Notes under the pieces: model-generated
What the model saw: only the letters and a program-made list of their open reading frames with translations
Database searches by the model: none
Told to the model about the DNA's origin: nothing
Program-made: the position numbers and the translations under genes
Source: Streptomyces cyaneochromogenes
Lineage (GTDB): Bacteria > Actinomycetota > Actinomycetes > Streptomycetales > Streptomycetaceae
Direction of reading: 5' to 3'
DNA length: 64,000 nucleotides
Assembly: GCF_003963535.1 (NCBI RefSeq)
Contig: NZ_CP034539.1
Span: 7,688,001 to 7,752,000 of the forward strand
Shown: positions 8,901 through 18,500 of the stretch, piece after piece
Layout: every line of letters starts with the position of its first letter
Position numbering within the stretch: the stretch's first letter is position 1

Positions 8901-11900
8901 CCCGCGCGCGGGCGCCGGGCCCGCCGCCAGCGAGTCGACCGAGGCGACCGGCTGCCCGGACGCGTCGGCCAGCCACAGCGACAGGCCGCCACCGGCGGAC
9001 CTCCTCAGCCGCACCCGCAGCGACAGGGCCCCGGTGGCGTACAGCCGCACACCGCGCCACTCGGAGGAACGCCCGGTCGCCAGCGCGACCGCCGCGTCAC
9101 CGAACCAGGCCGGGTGCACGGCGGCGTCCAGCAGGGCGGGATGCAGCACGGACCCGGCCGGGACCGTGCCCGCCTCCTCCGGCAGGGTCACCTCCGCGTA
9201 CAGGTCGTCGCCCCGCCGCCACGCCGCCCGCAGCCCGCGCAGCGCCGGCGCGTGTGCCAGACCGGCGGTCTCCAGCGCCGCGTAGCCCTCGGCGACATCG
9301 ATCGGTTGAGCGTCGGCAGGGGGCCACTGGGAGAGGTCGAAGGGCTCCGCGGGGCCGCCGAAGCTCAGCGTGCCGTGGGCGTGCGCGGTCCACGGGGTGC
9401 CGGCGTCCGGCCGGGAGTGGATGGTGAGCATCCGGCGGCCGTCGCCGTCCTCCGCGCCGACGGCGACCTGGAGCTGGAGCGCTCGGCGCTCCGGCACCGG
9501 AACCGGCGCGGTGACGGTCAGCTCGTCCAGTACCGTGCAGCCGGCCTCGTCACCGGCGCGCACGGCGAGTTCGACCAGTGCGGCGTGGGGCAGGATCCGG
9601 GAGCCCTCGGCCGTGAGCCCCGTCGACCAGGGCAGGTCCGCCGTGGAGAACCGGCCGCTGAAGAGCAGCCCCTCGCCCGAGGCCGGTTCGATCGCCGTAC
9701 CGAGCAGCGGATGCCCGGTCGCCCCGGGCCCCGCTGCCGCCGCGGCGCTGCCGGAACGCCGGTCGTCGAGCCAGTACCTCCGCTGCTGGAAGGCGTACGT
9801 CGGCAGATCCACCCGCCGGGCGCCGGTGCCCTCGAAGAAGGCCGCCCAGTCCACCGGGACACCGTGCGTGTGGAGCGTGCCCACTCCGCCGACCAGTGAT
9901 TCGGCCTCCGCGTCGAGTCGTCGCAGCAGCGGCACCACGGTGTGGTCACCGCCGATGTCGGCGAGCACGTCGCGGGCGGGGGCGCTCAGCGCGCTGCCCG
10001 GCCCCACCTCGGCGAAGGCCGTGACACCCAGGTCCGCGAGCGAGCCCACGGCGTCGGCGAAGCGGACGGCCTCACGGACCTGGTCCGCCCAGTAGTCCGG
10101 TGTGCTCAGTTCGGCGGCGGTGACGAGCCGTCCCGTGAGGGTCGAGACGAGGGGGATGCGCGGCGTGTGGTAGGTCACCGTGTCGGCGACGTCCCGGAAC
10201 GCGTCGAGCATGTCGTCCATGTGGGGGGAGTGGAAGGCGTGGGAGACGGTGAGTCGTTTGGTTTTGCGGCCTTGTTCGCGTAGGTGGGTGGCGACGGTTT
10301 CGGCGGCTGTCTCGTCTCCGGAGATGACTATGGAGGAGGGGCTGTTGATCGCGGCTATGGCCAGCCGGCCTTGGTGTTCGGCCACGAGTGGGTGGACCTC
10401 GTCCGCGGTGGCCTGTACGGCGATCATCGCGCCTGCGCCGGGCAGTGCCTGCATCAGGGTGGCGCGGGCGGCGACCAGTTTGGCGGCGTCTTCGAGGGTC
10501 AGGATTCCGGAGACGTGTGCGGCGGTGAGTTCGCCGATGGAGTGGCCGGCGAGGTAGTCGGGGCGCAGGCCCCAGGACTCGGCGAGCCGGAACAGTGCTG
10601 TTTCCAGCGCGAACAGGGCCGGCTGCGCATAGCCGGTCCGGTCGAGAAGGGCGCCCTCCGTGCTGCCCGGCTCCGCGAACACGACCTCCTTCAGCGGCCG
10701 CTCCAGTTCTTTGTCCAACTGGGCGCAGACCGCGTCGAAGGCCTCGGCGAACACCGGGAACGACGCGTACAACTCACGCCCCATACCCGGCCGTTGAGCG
10801 CCCTGCCCGGTGAACAGGAAGGCGAGTTTGCCCCGCCTGGCGGCGGCGGTTGCGGTGATGGTGTCGGGGGTGGGGGTGTTGTGGGCGAGGGCTTGGAGTT
10901 GGTGGGTGGGGTGGGTGTGGGTGGGGGTGAGGAGGAGGGCTCGGTGGTTGTGGGTGGTGCGGGTGGTGGCGAGGGAGTGGGCGGTGTCGAGGGAGGTGAG
11001 GTGGGGGTGTGTTTGGAGGTGGGTGAGGAGTCGTTGGGCTTGGGCGGTGAGTGCTTGGGGGGTCTTGGCGGAGAGCAGGTAGGGCAGTACGGGAAGGTCG
11101 CGGCGTTCGGCGGGCTCGGTGTCCTCCTGCGCCTCCGTCGGGCCGTCCGCGGTCGGCTGTTCCAGGATGACGTGCGCGTTGGTTCCGCTCACGCCGAAGG
11201 CGGAGACGGCGGCGCGTCGCGGCGCCCCGGACACGGGCCACGGGCGGGCTTCGGTGAGCAGGGAGACGTCGCCGGCGTCCCAGTCGACGAACGGGGTGGG
11301 TTCGTCGAGGTGGAGGGTCTTGGGCAGCACGCCGTGGTGCATGGCCTGCACCATCTTGATGACGCCGCCCACCCCGGCCGCGGCGACTGTGTGTCCGATG
11401 TTGGACTTGAGGGAGCCGAGGTGGAGGGGGCGGTTTTCGGGTCGGTTCTGTCCGTAGGTGGCGATGAGGGCTTGGGCTTCGATGGGGTCGCCGAGGCGGG
11501 TTCCGGTGCCGTGGGCTTCGACGGCGTCGACATCCGTCGGGGCGAGGCCGGCGTTGGTGAGGGCCTGCCGTATGACACGTTCTTGCGACGGGCCGTTGGG
11601 GGCGGTGAGGCCGTTGGAGGCGCCGTCCTGGTTGACGGCCGAGCCGCGGATGACGGCCAGCACCTGGTGGCCGTTGCGGCGGGCGTCGGAGAGGCGCTCC
11701 ACGAGCAGCAGGCCCACACCCTCCGACCAGGCCGTACCGTCCGCAGCCGCCGAGAAGGACTTGATCCGTCCGTCCGGAGCCAGTCCGCGCTGCTGCGAGA
11801 AGTCCACATAGCCGCCGGGATCCCCGTTGACCGTGGCCCCGCCCGCCAGCGCGAGCGCCGACTCACCCGAACGCACCGACTGCACCGCGAGGTGGAGCGC

Positions 11901-12536
11901 CACCAGTGACGAGGAGCACGCCGTGTCGATCGAGACCGCAGGGCCCTCCAGACCGAGGGTGTAGGCGATGCGACCCGATGCCACACTGCCCAACTTGCCC
12001 GTCATCAGGTAGCCCTGGAGTTCGCTGGGCGCCTCCAGCCCCAGATAGCTCTCCTCCACCACACCGACGAACACACCGGTGCTGCTGCCCTTGAGCGAGT
12101 CCGGGTCGATGCCCGCGTGCTCGAACGTCTCCCAGGCGGTCTCCAGCAGGACCCGCTGCTGCGGGTCCATGGCCACCGCCTCACGAGGAGAGATCCCGAA
12201 GAACTCCGCGTCGAACCGGGTGGCACCGTCCAGGAAGCCGCCCTCACGCGTGTACGACCTGCCCGGCTTCCCGGGCTCCGGGTCGTACAACTCACCGACG
12301 TCCCAGCCACGGTCGGTCGGCCACGGTGAGATCGCGTCCACCTCGTCGGCGACCAGGCGCCACAGGTCGTCGGGCGAGGCCACGCCGCCCGGGTAGCGGC
12401 AGGCCATCCCCACGATCGCCACCGGCTCGGCGGCGGCCGCCTCCAGCTCGGCGAGCTGTTGGCGCGTCTTCTGCAGATCAGCGGTCACCCATTTGAGGTA
12501 GTCGACGAGCTTTTCTTCCTTGCTTGTGTCAGACAT
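5937..12536 (-). CDS. Type I PKS, module 5 with terminal thioester reductase
   Basis: 2199 residues. An N-terminal coiled-coil docking segment (1-35) is followed by KS (active Cys about 207 in DTACSSS), AT (GHSIGE about 666, HAFH about 766: malonyl type), a DH-like region (~943-1200), KR (TGGTGALGG about 1440; Tyr in SNYAAAN about 1580; VDD, so B-type), ACP (LGLDSL about 1750) and a reductase (TGATGFLG about 1837; YVQSK) to the end. The DH-like region has Leu974 where the catalytic His belongs (GLTAEGSRILP), so it should be dead and leave a beta-hydroxyl. The reductase would release the chain as an aldehyde using NAD(P)H; there is no TE domain. Last gene of a three-gene operon; start ATG 12536, 40 bases after the previous stop. 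Docking tails place it after the 12577-23319 protein. Confidence 0.95.
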   Translation of the reverse strand: MSDTSKEEKLVDYLKWVTADLQKTRQQLAELEAAAAEPVAIVGMACRYPGGVASPDDLWRLVADEVDAISPWPTDRGWDVGELYDPEPGKPGRSYTREGGFLDGATRFDAEFFGISPREAVAMDPQQRVLLETAWETFEHAGIDPDSLKGSSTGVFVGVVEESYLGLEAPSELQGYLMTGKLGSVASGRIAYTLGLEGPAVSIDTACSSSLVALHLAVQSVRSGESALALAGGATVNGDPGGYVDFSQQRGLAPDGRIKSFSAAADGTAWSEGVGLLLVERLSDARRNGHQVLAVIRGSAVNQDGASNGLTAPNGPSQERVIRQALTNAGLAPTDVDAVEAHGTGTRLGDPIEAQALIATYGQNRPENRPLHLGSLKSNIGHTVAAAGVGGVIKMVQAMHHGVLPKTLHLDEPTPFVDWDAGDVSLLTEARPWPVSGAPRRAAVSAFGVSGTNAHVILEQPTADGPTEAQEDTEPAERRDLPVLPYLLSAKTPQALTAQAQRLLTHLQTHPHLTSLDTAHSLATTRTTHNHRALLLTPTHTHPTHQLQALAHNTPTPDTITATAAARRGKLAFLFTGQGAQRPGMGRELYASFPVFAEAFDAVCAQLDKELERPLKEVVFAEPGSTEGALLDRTGYAQPALFALETALFRLAESWGLRPDYLAGHSIGELTAAHVSGILTLEDAAKLVAARATLMQALPGAGAMIAVQATADEVHPLVAEHQGRLAIAAINSPSSIVISGDETAAETVATHLREQGRKTKRLTVSHAFHSPHMDDMLDAFRDVADTVTYHTPRIPLVSTLTGRLVTAAELSTPDYWADQVREAVRFADAVGSLADLGVTAFAEVGPGSALSAPARDVLADIGGDHTVVPLLRRLDAEAESLVGGVGTLHTHGVPVDWAAFFEGTGARRVDLPTYAFQQRRYWLDDRRSGSAAAAAGPGATGHPLLGTAIEPASGEGLLFSGRFSTADLPWSTGLTAEGSRILPHAALVELAVRAGDEAGCTVLDELTVTAPVPVPERRALQLQVAVGAEDGDGRRMLTIHSRPDAGTPWTAHAHGTLSFGGPAEPFDLSQWPPADAQPIDVAEGYAALETAGLAHAPALRGLRAAWRRGDDLYAEVTLPEEAGTVPAGSVLHPALLDAAVHPAWFGDAAVALATGRSSEWRGVRLYATGALSLRVRLRRSAGGGLSLWLADASGQPVASVDSLAAGPAPARGPAGDHAARLGSLFSVAWRPITLTEPSDAPRWAVLGQVAPGVGGPWPQGPEAELLADVAAVRRAVRSGRPLDAVAVMCGASHGGDVAGTAHEMTRGMLALLRDWLSDDELAGVRLVVLTRGAVAVAPAEAPDPAAAALWGLVRSAQSEAPGRVVLVDVAAGDLDHEAAADADTVAERRHSLSRVLASGEPQASLRDGRVFVPRLNPVDADAARAATGAWNPRGTVLVTGGTGALGGLFAQHLAAEHGVAHFVLLSRRGPEAPGAGELGRKLGELGAKVTFVAGDAADRDALAALLADLPAAHPLTGVVHTAGVVDDGLVSTLTADRLDAVLRPKVDGAWNLHELTRDLDLSAFVLFSSVAGVVGGPGQSNYAAANAFLDGLAQHRAAQGLPATSVAWGLWSQTTGMSGHMEEADFKRIARSGLLPIEESTGPALLDTALALGEAAVVATPVDREALRENAAQAPVVMTGLVRTPARRTAVNSATAALALADQIAGLDDAARYEHVLALVRAQVAAVLGHPDATGGAVDPEQQFSALGLDSLTSVELRNRLSAAVGSPLPSGLVFDRPSPRELAGHLLQTALHGPGGQGAAARPAVDLEAEVRLAEDVRPASEVIRVAVDPDTVLLTGATGFLGAFLLRDLLRGTRARVHCLVRAADEAAAWQRLRANLEWYGLQDEVDFARVTVLVGDLSEPCLGLGEAEFDDLARTVDAVYHAGAHVHWLRPYTELKATNVRGTEEILRLAARHRTVPVHHVSTVGVFPKALTEGVPVREDDPTGPARELPTGYVQSKWVAEQMIGLARERGLPVSVYRVDVVSGDRVNGACQTQDFVWLSLKGLLQAGAVPEGLSAAVHPVPVDYVSEAILTMSRQEKAAGGTFHLSNPSSLDFAACVEHFRSAGYGLAELGWDEWYARVASDTDNAMNPLLDAFEVLATDSRRFYPRFDTTGTEEALAGTGVACPEMTPELFARYVAFFVSRGYFPDAPVSAGSV
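10155..10697 (-). repeat. Near-identical AT segment, copy in module 5
   Basis: About 540 bp of the module 5 AT gene segment matches 15640-16182 in module 4 with only a handful of differences (for example three within 10325-10352). This is far above the identity of the surrounding domains and indicates recent gene conversion or duplication. The segment spans the GHSIGE and HAFH motifs that decide extender choice. Confidence 0.9.
10843..11102 (-). repeat. Repeated Thr/His/Pro-rich KS-AT linker, copy in module 5
   Basis: About 260 bp almost identical to 21599-21858 in module 3. The DNA is strikingly purine/pyrimidine-biased (top strand rich in ggtgggtgg). It encodes a Thr/His/Pro-rich linker with many THTHPTH-like residues, unlike the linkers in the other modules. 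Confidence 0.9.
11389..11740 (-). repeat. Near-identical KS segment shared by modules 3, 4 and 5
   Basis: This roughly 350-bp KS stretch, around the two active-site His regions, recurs almost unchanged at about 16853-17204 (module 4) and 22175-22526 (module 3). The KS segments of modules 1 and 2 are visibly more diverged, so homogenisation has affected only part of the assembly line. Confidence 0.8.
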
Positions 12537-12576
12537 GCGACACCCACATCTCCTCGGAACAATTGCTGGGGGCTGA

Positions 12577-15500
12577 TCAACCGGACGTGCGGCCGAGCTG
12601 GTTGTCGATGAAGTCGAAGATCTCGTCCGCCGACGCCGACTCGATCCCGTCCACTGCGTCGGCCCGCGCCGGGACTTCCGGGCCGGTCACCCGGGACAGC
12701 AGGGACTGCAGCCGTGCGGCCAGGGCGGTACGCTCGCCGCCCTCCCTCGGCAGCGCACCGAGTACCGCCTCGAGCCGGTCGAGCTCGGCCAGCGCCGAAC
12801 CGCCGCCCGCGCCCGTACCGGTTCCGGACTCGGTGCCGGTCTCCGGCTCGATCTCCGCCAGCACGTACGCGGCGAGCGCCGCGGGCGTGGGGAAGTCGAA
12901 GACCAGCGTGGCGGGCAGCCTGCGGCCGACGGACCGGCCGAGCCTGTTGCGCAGGTCGACCGCCGTGAGCGAGTCGAGCCCGAGCTCCTGGAAGGGACGG
13001 TCCTCGGCGACGGCGTCGGCGCCCGAGTGGCCCAGCACCGCCGCGAGCGTGGCGCGCACCAGCTCCGACACGGTGTCGTACCGCCGCTCGGCGGGTATCG
13101 CGCCGATCCGGTCCGCCAGCGGCACGGCGGGTTCCGCTCCGGCCCCGGCGTCCGACCGCACCGGTACCGTGACCAGGCCGCGCAGCGGCGCCGGCAGGAC
13201 GTCGCGGGCACGCAGCGCCGCGGTGTCCACCGGCAGCGCCGTCAGCGCGGGCCGCCCCACGGCGAGCGCCGCGTCGAAGAGCGCCGTCCCCTGCTCGTCC
13301 TCGACCGGCCGGAAGCCCTCGCGGGCGAAGCGGGCGCGTTCCCCGTCGGTGAACGAGGCACCCATCCCGGAGGCCCGCTGCCACCTGCCCCAGCCGATCG
13401 AGACGGCGGGCAGGCCCTGGTCGGCCCGGTGCCGGGCGAGGCCGTCCAGGAAGGCGTTCGCGGCGGCGTGGTTGGCCTGGCCCGGGCTGCCCAGTACACC
13501 CGCGCTCGACGAGAACATGACGAAGGCGGACAGCGGGAGATCACGGGTCAGCTCGTGCAGATGCCATGCCCCGTCGGCCTTGGGCCGCAGCGCGGCGGCG
13601 AGCTGCTGCGGGCTCAGCGTGGCCAGGAGGGCGTTGTCCACCACTCCCGCGGTGTGCACGACGCCGGTCAGCGGCTGCTCCGCCGGGATCCGGCCGAGCA
13701 GCGCGGCCAGCTCCTCCCGGTCGCCGACGTCACCGGCGGCGACGGTCACGCTCGTCGCCCCCAACTCGCGCAGCTCCGCGCGGAGTTCGGCCGCCCCGGG
13801 GGCGTCGGCGCCGCTACGGCTGAGCAGCAGCAGGTGCCGCACGCCGTGGCGGGTCACCAGGTGGCGGGCGAAGAGTCCGCCGAGCGATCCGGTGCCTCCG
13901 GTGACGAGCACGGTGCCCTGCGGGTCCCAGGCCGGCGCGGCCTGATCCGTCGGCTCCGTCATCCGTCGCAGACGGGGCACGAAGGCACGGTCGCCGCGTA
14001 CGGCCGTCTCCGGTTCACCGGACGCGACGGCCGACGCCAGTACCGCGTACCCCTCGGGAGAGCCGTCGGTCTCCGTGAGGACCACCCGGCCCGGCGCCTC
14101 GGCCTGGGCCGACCGCACCAGTCCGCGCAGCGCGGCCGCCACGGGATCCGCCGACTCCCCGGGCGCCACGGCCGCGGGGGAACGCAGGGCGACCACGAGC
14201 GGGGTGTCCGCGAGCCGGTCGTCCGCCAGCCAGTCGCGCAGGACGGCCGACACCTGGCGCGTCAGCGCGTGCGTCGCGCCGACCGGGTCGCCGGAGTCGT
14301 CCGTCCCGGCCTCGAACAGCACGGCGGAGATGTCCGCACCGGAGGCGACGGCCTCGCCGGCCGCACCCGCGTCGCGCAGCGGTGTCGCACCGGCCGGCTC
14401 GGCGCCCGTCCGCCCGGAGCCCAACACGCCCCAGTGGAAGGGGACGTCGAGGACGGTCGTGCCCAAGGGCACCCAGTCGGTCGTGTACAGGGCCGCGTAC
14501 GCCGAGTTGCGCGCCCCGCTGAACCGGGACTCGGGCAGCTCCACGAAGGAGACCGACGCGACGGTGGCGACGAGCCTGCCGTCCGCATCGGTCAGCCGTA
14601 TCGCGGCCTTGTCCTCGCCCGTCCCGGTCAGTTCGGCGCGGGCCTCCGTGATGCCGGTGGCGTACAGACGCACGCCGCGCCACCGGGTCGGGAAGGCGAC
14701 GGTGCCCGGCGCGGCGGTCGGCCGGGCGTCCAGCGCCGCGTCCAGCAGGGCCGGGTGCAGTGCGAACCGGTCAGCCTCGTCCCGGAGCCCCGCGGGCAGC
14801 GCCACCTCGAAGGACGCCCCGGCCACCGCGGCCGTGTCGTCCCCGCCACCGGTGCCGAGCTCGCCCTCGGCCAGCGACTGCCAGGCCGCGTCCGGGTCGT
14901 CCGGGCGCGCGAACACGCGCACCGCACGACGGTCGTCCGCGTCGGGCGCCCCCACGGCCACCTGCAGCTGTACGGCGCCTTGGGACGGGACGACCAGGGG
15001 GGCCGGGACGGTGAGCTCGTGCAGAACGTCGCAGCCGAGTTCGGCACCCGCGCGCAGCACCGTCTCGACGAGCGCGGCGGCGGGGAGTACGGGCTCGTCC
15101 ACGACGATGTTCCCGGCCAGCCAGGGGTGACGGCCGGCCGCCACCCGGCCGGTGAACACCGTGCCCTCGCCGCCGGCCAGCGGCACGGCCACCCCGAGGA
15201 ACGGATGGCTGGTCGGCCGCAGGCCCCACTCGGCGGCGTCGGCCCCGGCGGGACCCGCGTCCAGCCAGTAGCGGCGGCGCTGGAACGCGTACGTGGGAAG
15301 CGCGACGTGCCGCGCACCGCTGCCGGCGAAGAACGCCTGCCAGTCGACCCGGACACCCGCGTCGTGCAGGGCCCCGACCGCGCCGACGAGCGTCGTGGGC
15401 TGCGGCCTGCCGCGGCGCTGCAACGGCCGCACCGCGAACGCGCTCTCCACCGCCTCCGCGACCAGTGCGCTGAGCACACCGTCCGGGCCGATCTCCACGA

Positions 15501-18500
15501 AGGCCGCGACGCCCTCCTTGGCGAGGATCTCGGCGGCGTCCGCGAAACGAACCGACCCCCGGACCTGCTCGACCCAGTACTCGGCCGTGATCAGGTCCCC
15601 TCCGGTGGCGACACGACCGGTGAGCGTGGACACGACCGGGATGCGCGGCGCGTGGTAGGTCACCGTGTCGGCGACGTCCCGGAACGCGTCGAGCATGTCG
15701 TCCATGTGGGGGGAGTGGAAGGCGTGGGAGACGGTGAGTCGTTTGGTTTTGCGGCCTTGTTCGCGTAGGTGGGTGGCGACGGTTTCGGCGGCTGTCTCGT
15801 CTCCGGAGATGACGACGGAGGAGGGGCTGTTGACCGCGGCTATGGCCAGCCGGCCTTGGTGTTCGGCCACGAGTGGGTGGACCTCGTCCGCGGTGGCCTG
15901 TACGGCGATCATCGCGCCTGCGCCGGGCAGTGCCTGCATCAGGGTGGCGCGGGCGGCGACCAGTTTGGCGGCGTCTTCGAGGGTCAGGATTCCGGAGACG
16001 TGTGCGGCGGTGAGTTCGCCGATGGAGTGGCCGGCGAGGTAGTCGGGGCGCAGGCCCCAGGACTCGGCGAGCCGGAACAGTGCTGTCTCCAGCGCGAACA
16101 GGGCCGGCTGCGCATAGCCGGTCCGGTCGAGAAGGGCGCCCTCCGTGCTGTCCGGCTCCGCGAACACGACCTCCTTCAGCGGCAGTTCGAACGCGCCGTC
16201 CCACTGGGCGCAGACCGCGTCGAAGGCCTCGGCGAACACCGGGAACGACTCGTACAGTTCCCGGCCCATGCCGGCGTACTGGGCTCCCTGCCCGGTGAAC
16301 AGGAACGCCGTACGGCCCGACAGGTCCGCACGTGCCCGCACCGGTTCGGCCGCACCGGCCCGTACCGAACGCAGCCCGGCGACGAGCTCGTCCCGGTCCG
16401 CGCCGGTCACACTCGTGCGGTGGTCGAGCGCGGTGCGCGCGGTGGCCAGGGAGCGGGCCACGTCCAGCGGGGACAACTCCGGGTGGACTTCGAGGTGTTC
16501 GAGCAGGCGGGCAGCCTGCCGGGAGAGCGCCTCGGGGGTCTTGGCGGACAGCAGCCACGGCACGGCGGGCAGGGCCTGCGGCTCGGCCGGCCGGTCCTCC
16601 TCCGGCTCGTCCGACGACGGCTGCTCCAGGATCAGGTGCGCGTTGGTGCCGCTGATGCCGAAGGACGACACTCCGGCGCGCCGCGGCGCCCCGGACACGG
16701 CCCACTCCCGGGCCTCGGTGAGCAGGGAGACGTCACCGGCCTCCCAGTCGACATGAGGGCTGGGAGCCTCGACGTGCAGCGTCCTGGGCAGCACGCCGTG
16801 GTGCATGGCCTGCACCATCTTGATGACGCCGGCGACACCGGCGGCTGCCTGGGTGTGTCCGATGTTGGACTTGAGGGAGCCGAGGTGGAGGGGGCGGTTC
16901 TCGGGTCGGTTCTGTCCGTAGGTGGCGATGAGGGCTTGGGCTTCGATGGGGTCGCCGAGGCGGGTTCCGGTGCCGTGGGCTTCGACGGCGTCGATGTCGG
17001 TGGGGGTGAGGCCGGCGTTGGTGAGGGCCTGGCGTATGACGCGTTCCTGGGACGGGCCGTTGGGGGCGGTGAGGCCGTTGGAGGCGCCGTCCTGGTTGAC
17101 GGCCGAGCCGCGGATGACGGCGAGGATGTGGTGGCCGTTGCGGCGGGCGTCGGAGAGTCGCTCAACGAGCAGCAGGCCCACACCCTCCGACCACCCGGTG
17201 CCGTCCGCGGTGGCCGAGAACGACCGGCAGCGGCCGTCCGCCGACAAGCCGCGCTGCTGCGAGAACTCGACGAACCCCTGCGGCGTCGACATCAGCGTCA
17301 CACCACCGGCGAGCGCCAGGTCGCACTCGCCCGCGCGCAGCGCGTTCACCGCCTGGTGGATGGCCACCAGCGACGAGGAGCAGGCCGTGTCGACGGTGAC
17401 CGCGGGACCCTCCAGGCCGAGGGTGTACGACACCCGGCCCGAGGCGACACTGCCCGCGTTGCCGCTGAACAGATAGCCCTCCATGTCCTGCGGGACCTGC
17501 TTCACCCGCGACGCGTAGTCGTGGTACATCACGCCCGTGTACACGCCGGTACGGCTGCCGCGCAGCGTCGACGCGTCGATGCCGGCGTCCTCCAGCGCCT
17601 CCCAGGCGGTCTCCAGCAGGAGCCGCTGCTGCGGGTCGGTGGCGAGCGCCTCGCGCGGCGACATCCCGAAGAACTCGGGGTCGAAGTGGTCACCGTCGTA
17701 CAGGAACCCGCCGTGCCGGGAGTACGTCCTGCCCGGCGTGCCCGGCTCCGGGTCGTAGAGCTCCTCGATGTTCCAGCCTCGGTCGGCCGGCAGCTCCGAG
17801 ATGGCGTCGACCTCGTCGGCGACCAGCCGCCACAGGTCGTCGGGCGAGGCCACCCCGCCCGGGTAGCGGCACGCCATGCCCACGATCACGACAGGGTCCT
17901 CGGCGGCGGCCCCGGAGGGCACGACCGCGTCGGGCGCCCGCGAGGCGGCGGGGGCGATCAGGGTCGACAGATACGCGGCGATGGCGGCCGGGGTGGGGTG
18001 GTCGAAGACCAGGGTGGTGGGCAGGCGCAGTCCGGTGGCCTCGCCGAGCCGGTTGCGCAGCTCGACCGCGAGCAGCGAGTCGAACCCCAGCTCCTTGAAG
18101 ACACGGTCGGAGTCGACCGCCCCCTGGTCGGCATGGCCGAGCACCCCGGCCACATGACCGCGCACCAGGTCGGTCAGCACCCGCTCCCGCTCGGTCCCGG
18201 AGACCGCGGCCAACTGATCGACCAGCGACGCCCCTCCGGCCGCCCCGGCCGCGGCGCGACGGCGCACCGCCGGAACGAGGGCGCGCAGCATCGGCAGGGG
18301 CTCGGCGCCCTTGCGGCGCAGCGCCGCAAGATCCAGCCCGGTCGCCGCGAGGACCGCGTCCGAGGACGCGCCGGCGGCGTCGAACAGTGCCATGCCCTCG
18401 TCCGAGGACAGCGGGCGGAGCCCGAAGCGGGCCATCCGCTGCACGTCCACGTCCCCGAGGTGGCTGGTGATGGCGCTGCTCTCCTCCCACAGGCCCCAGG

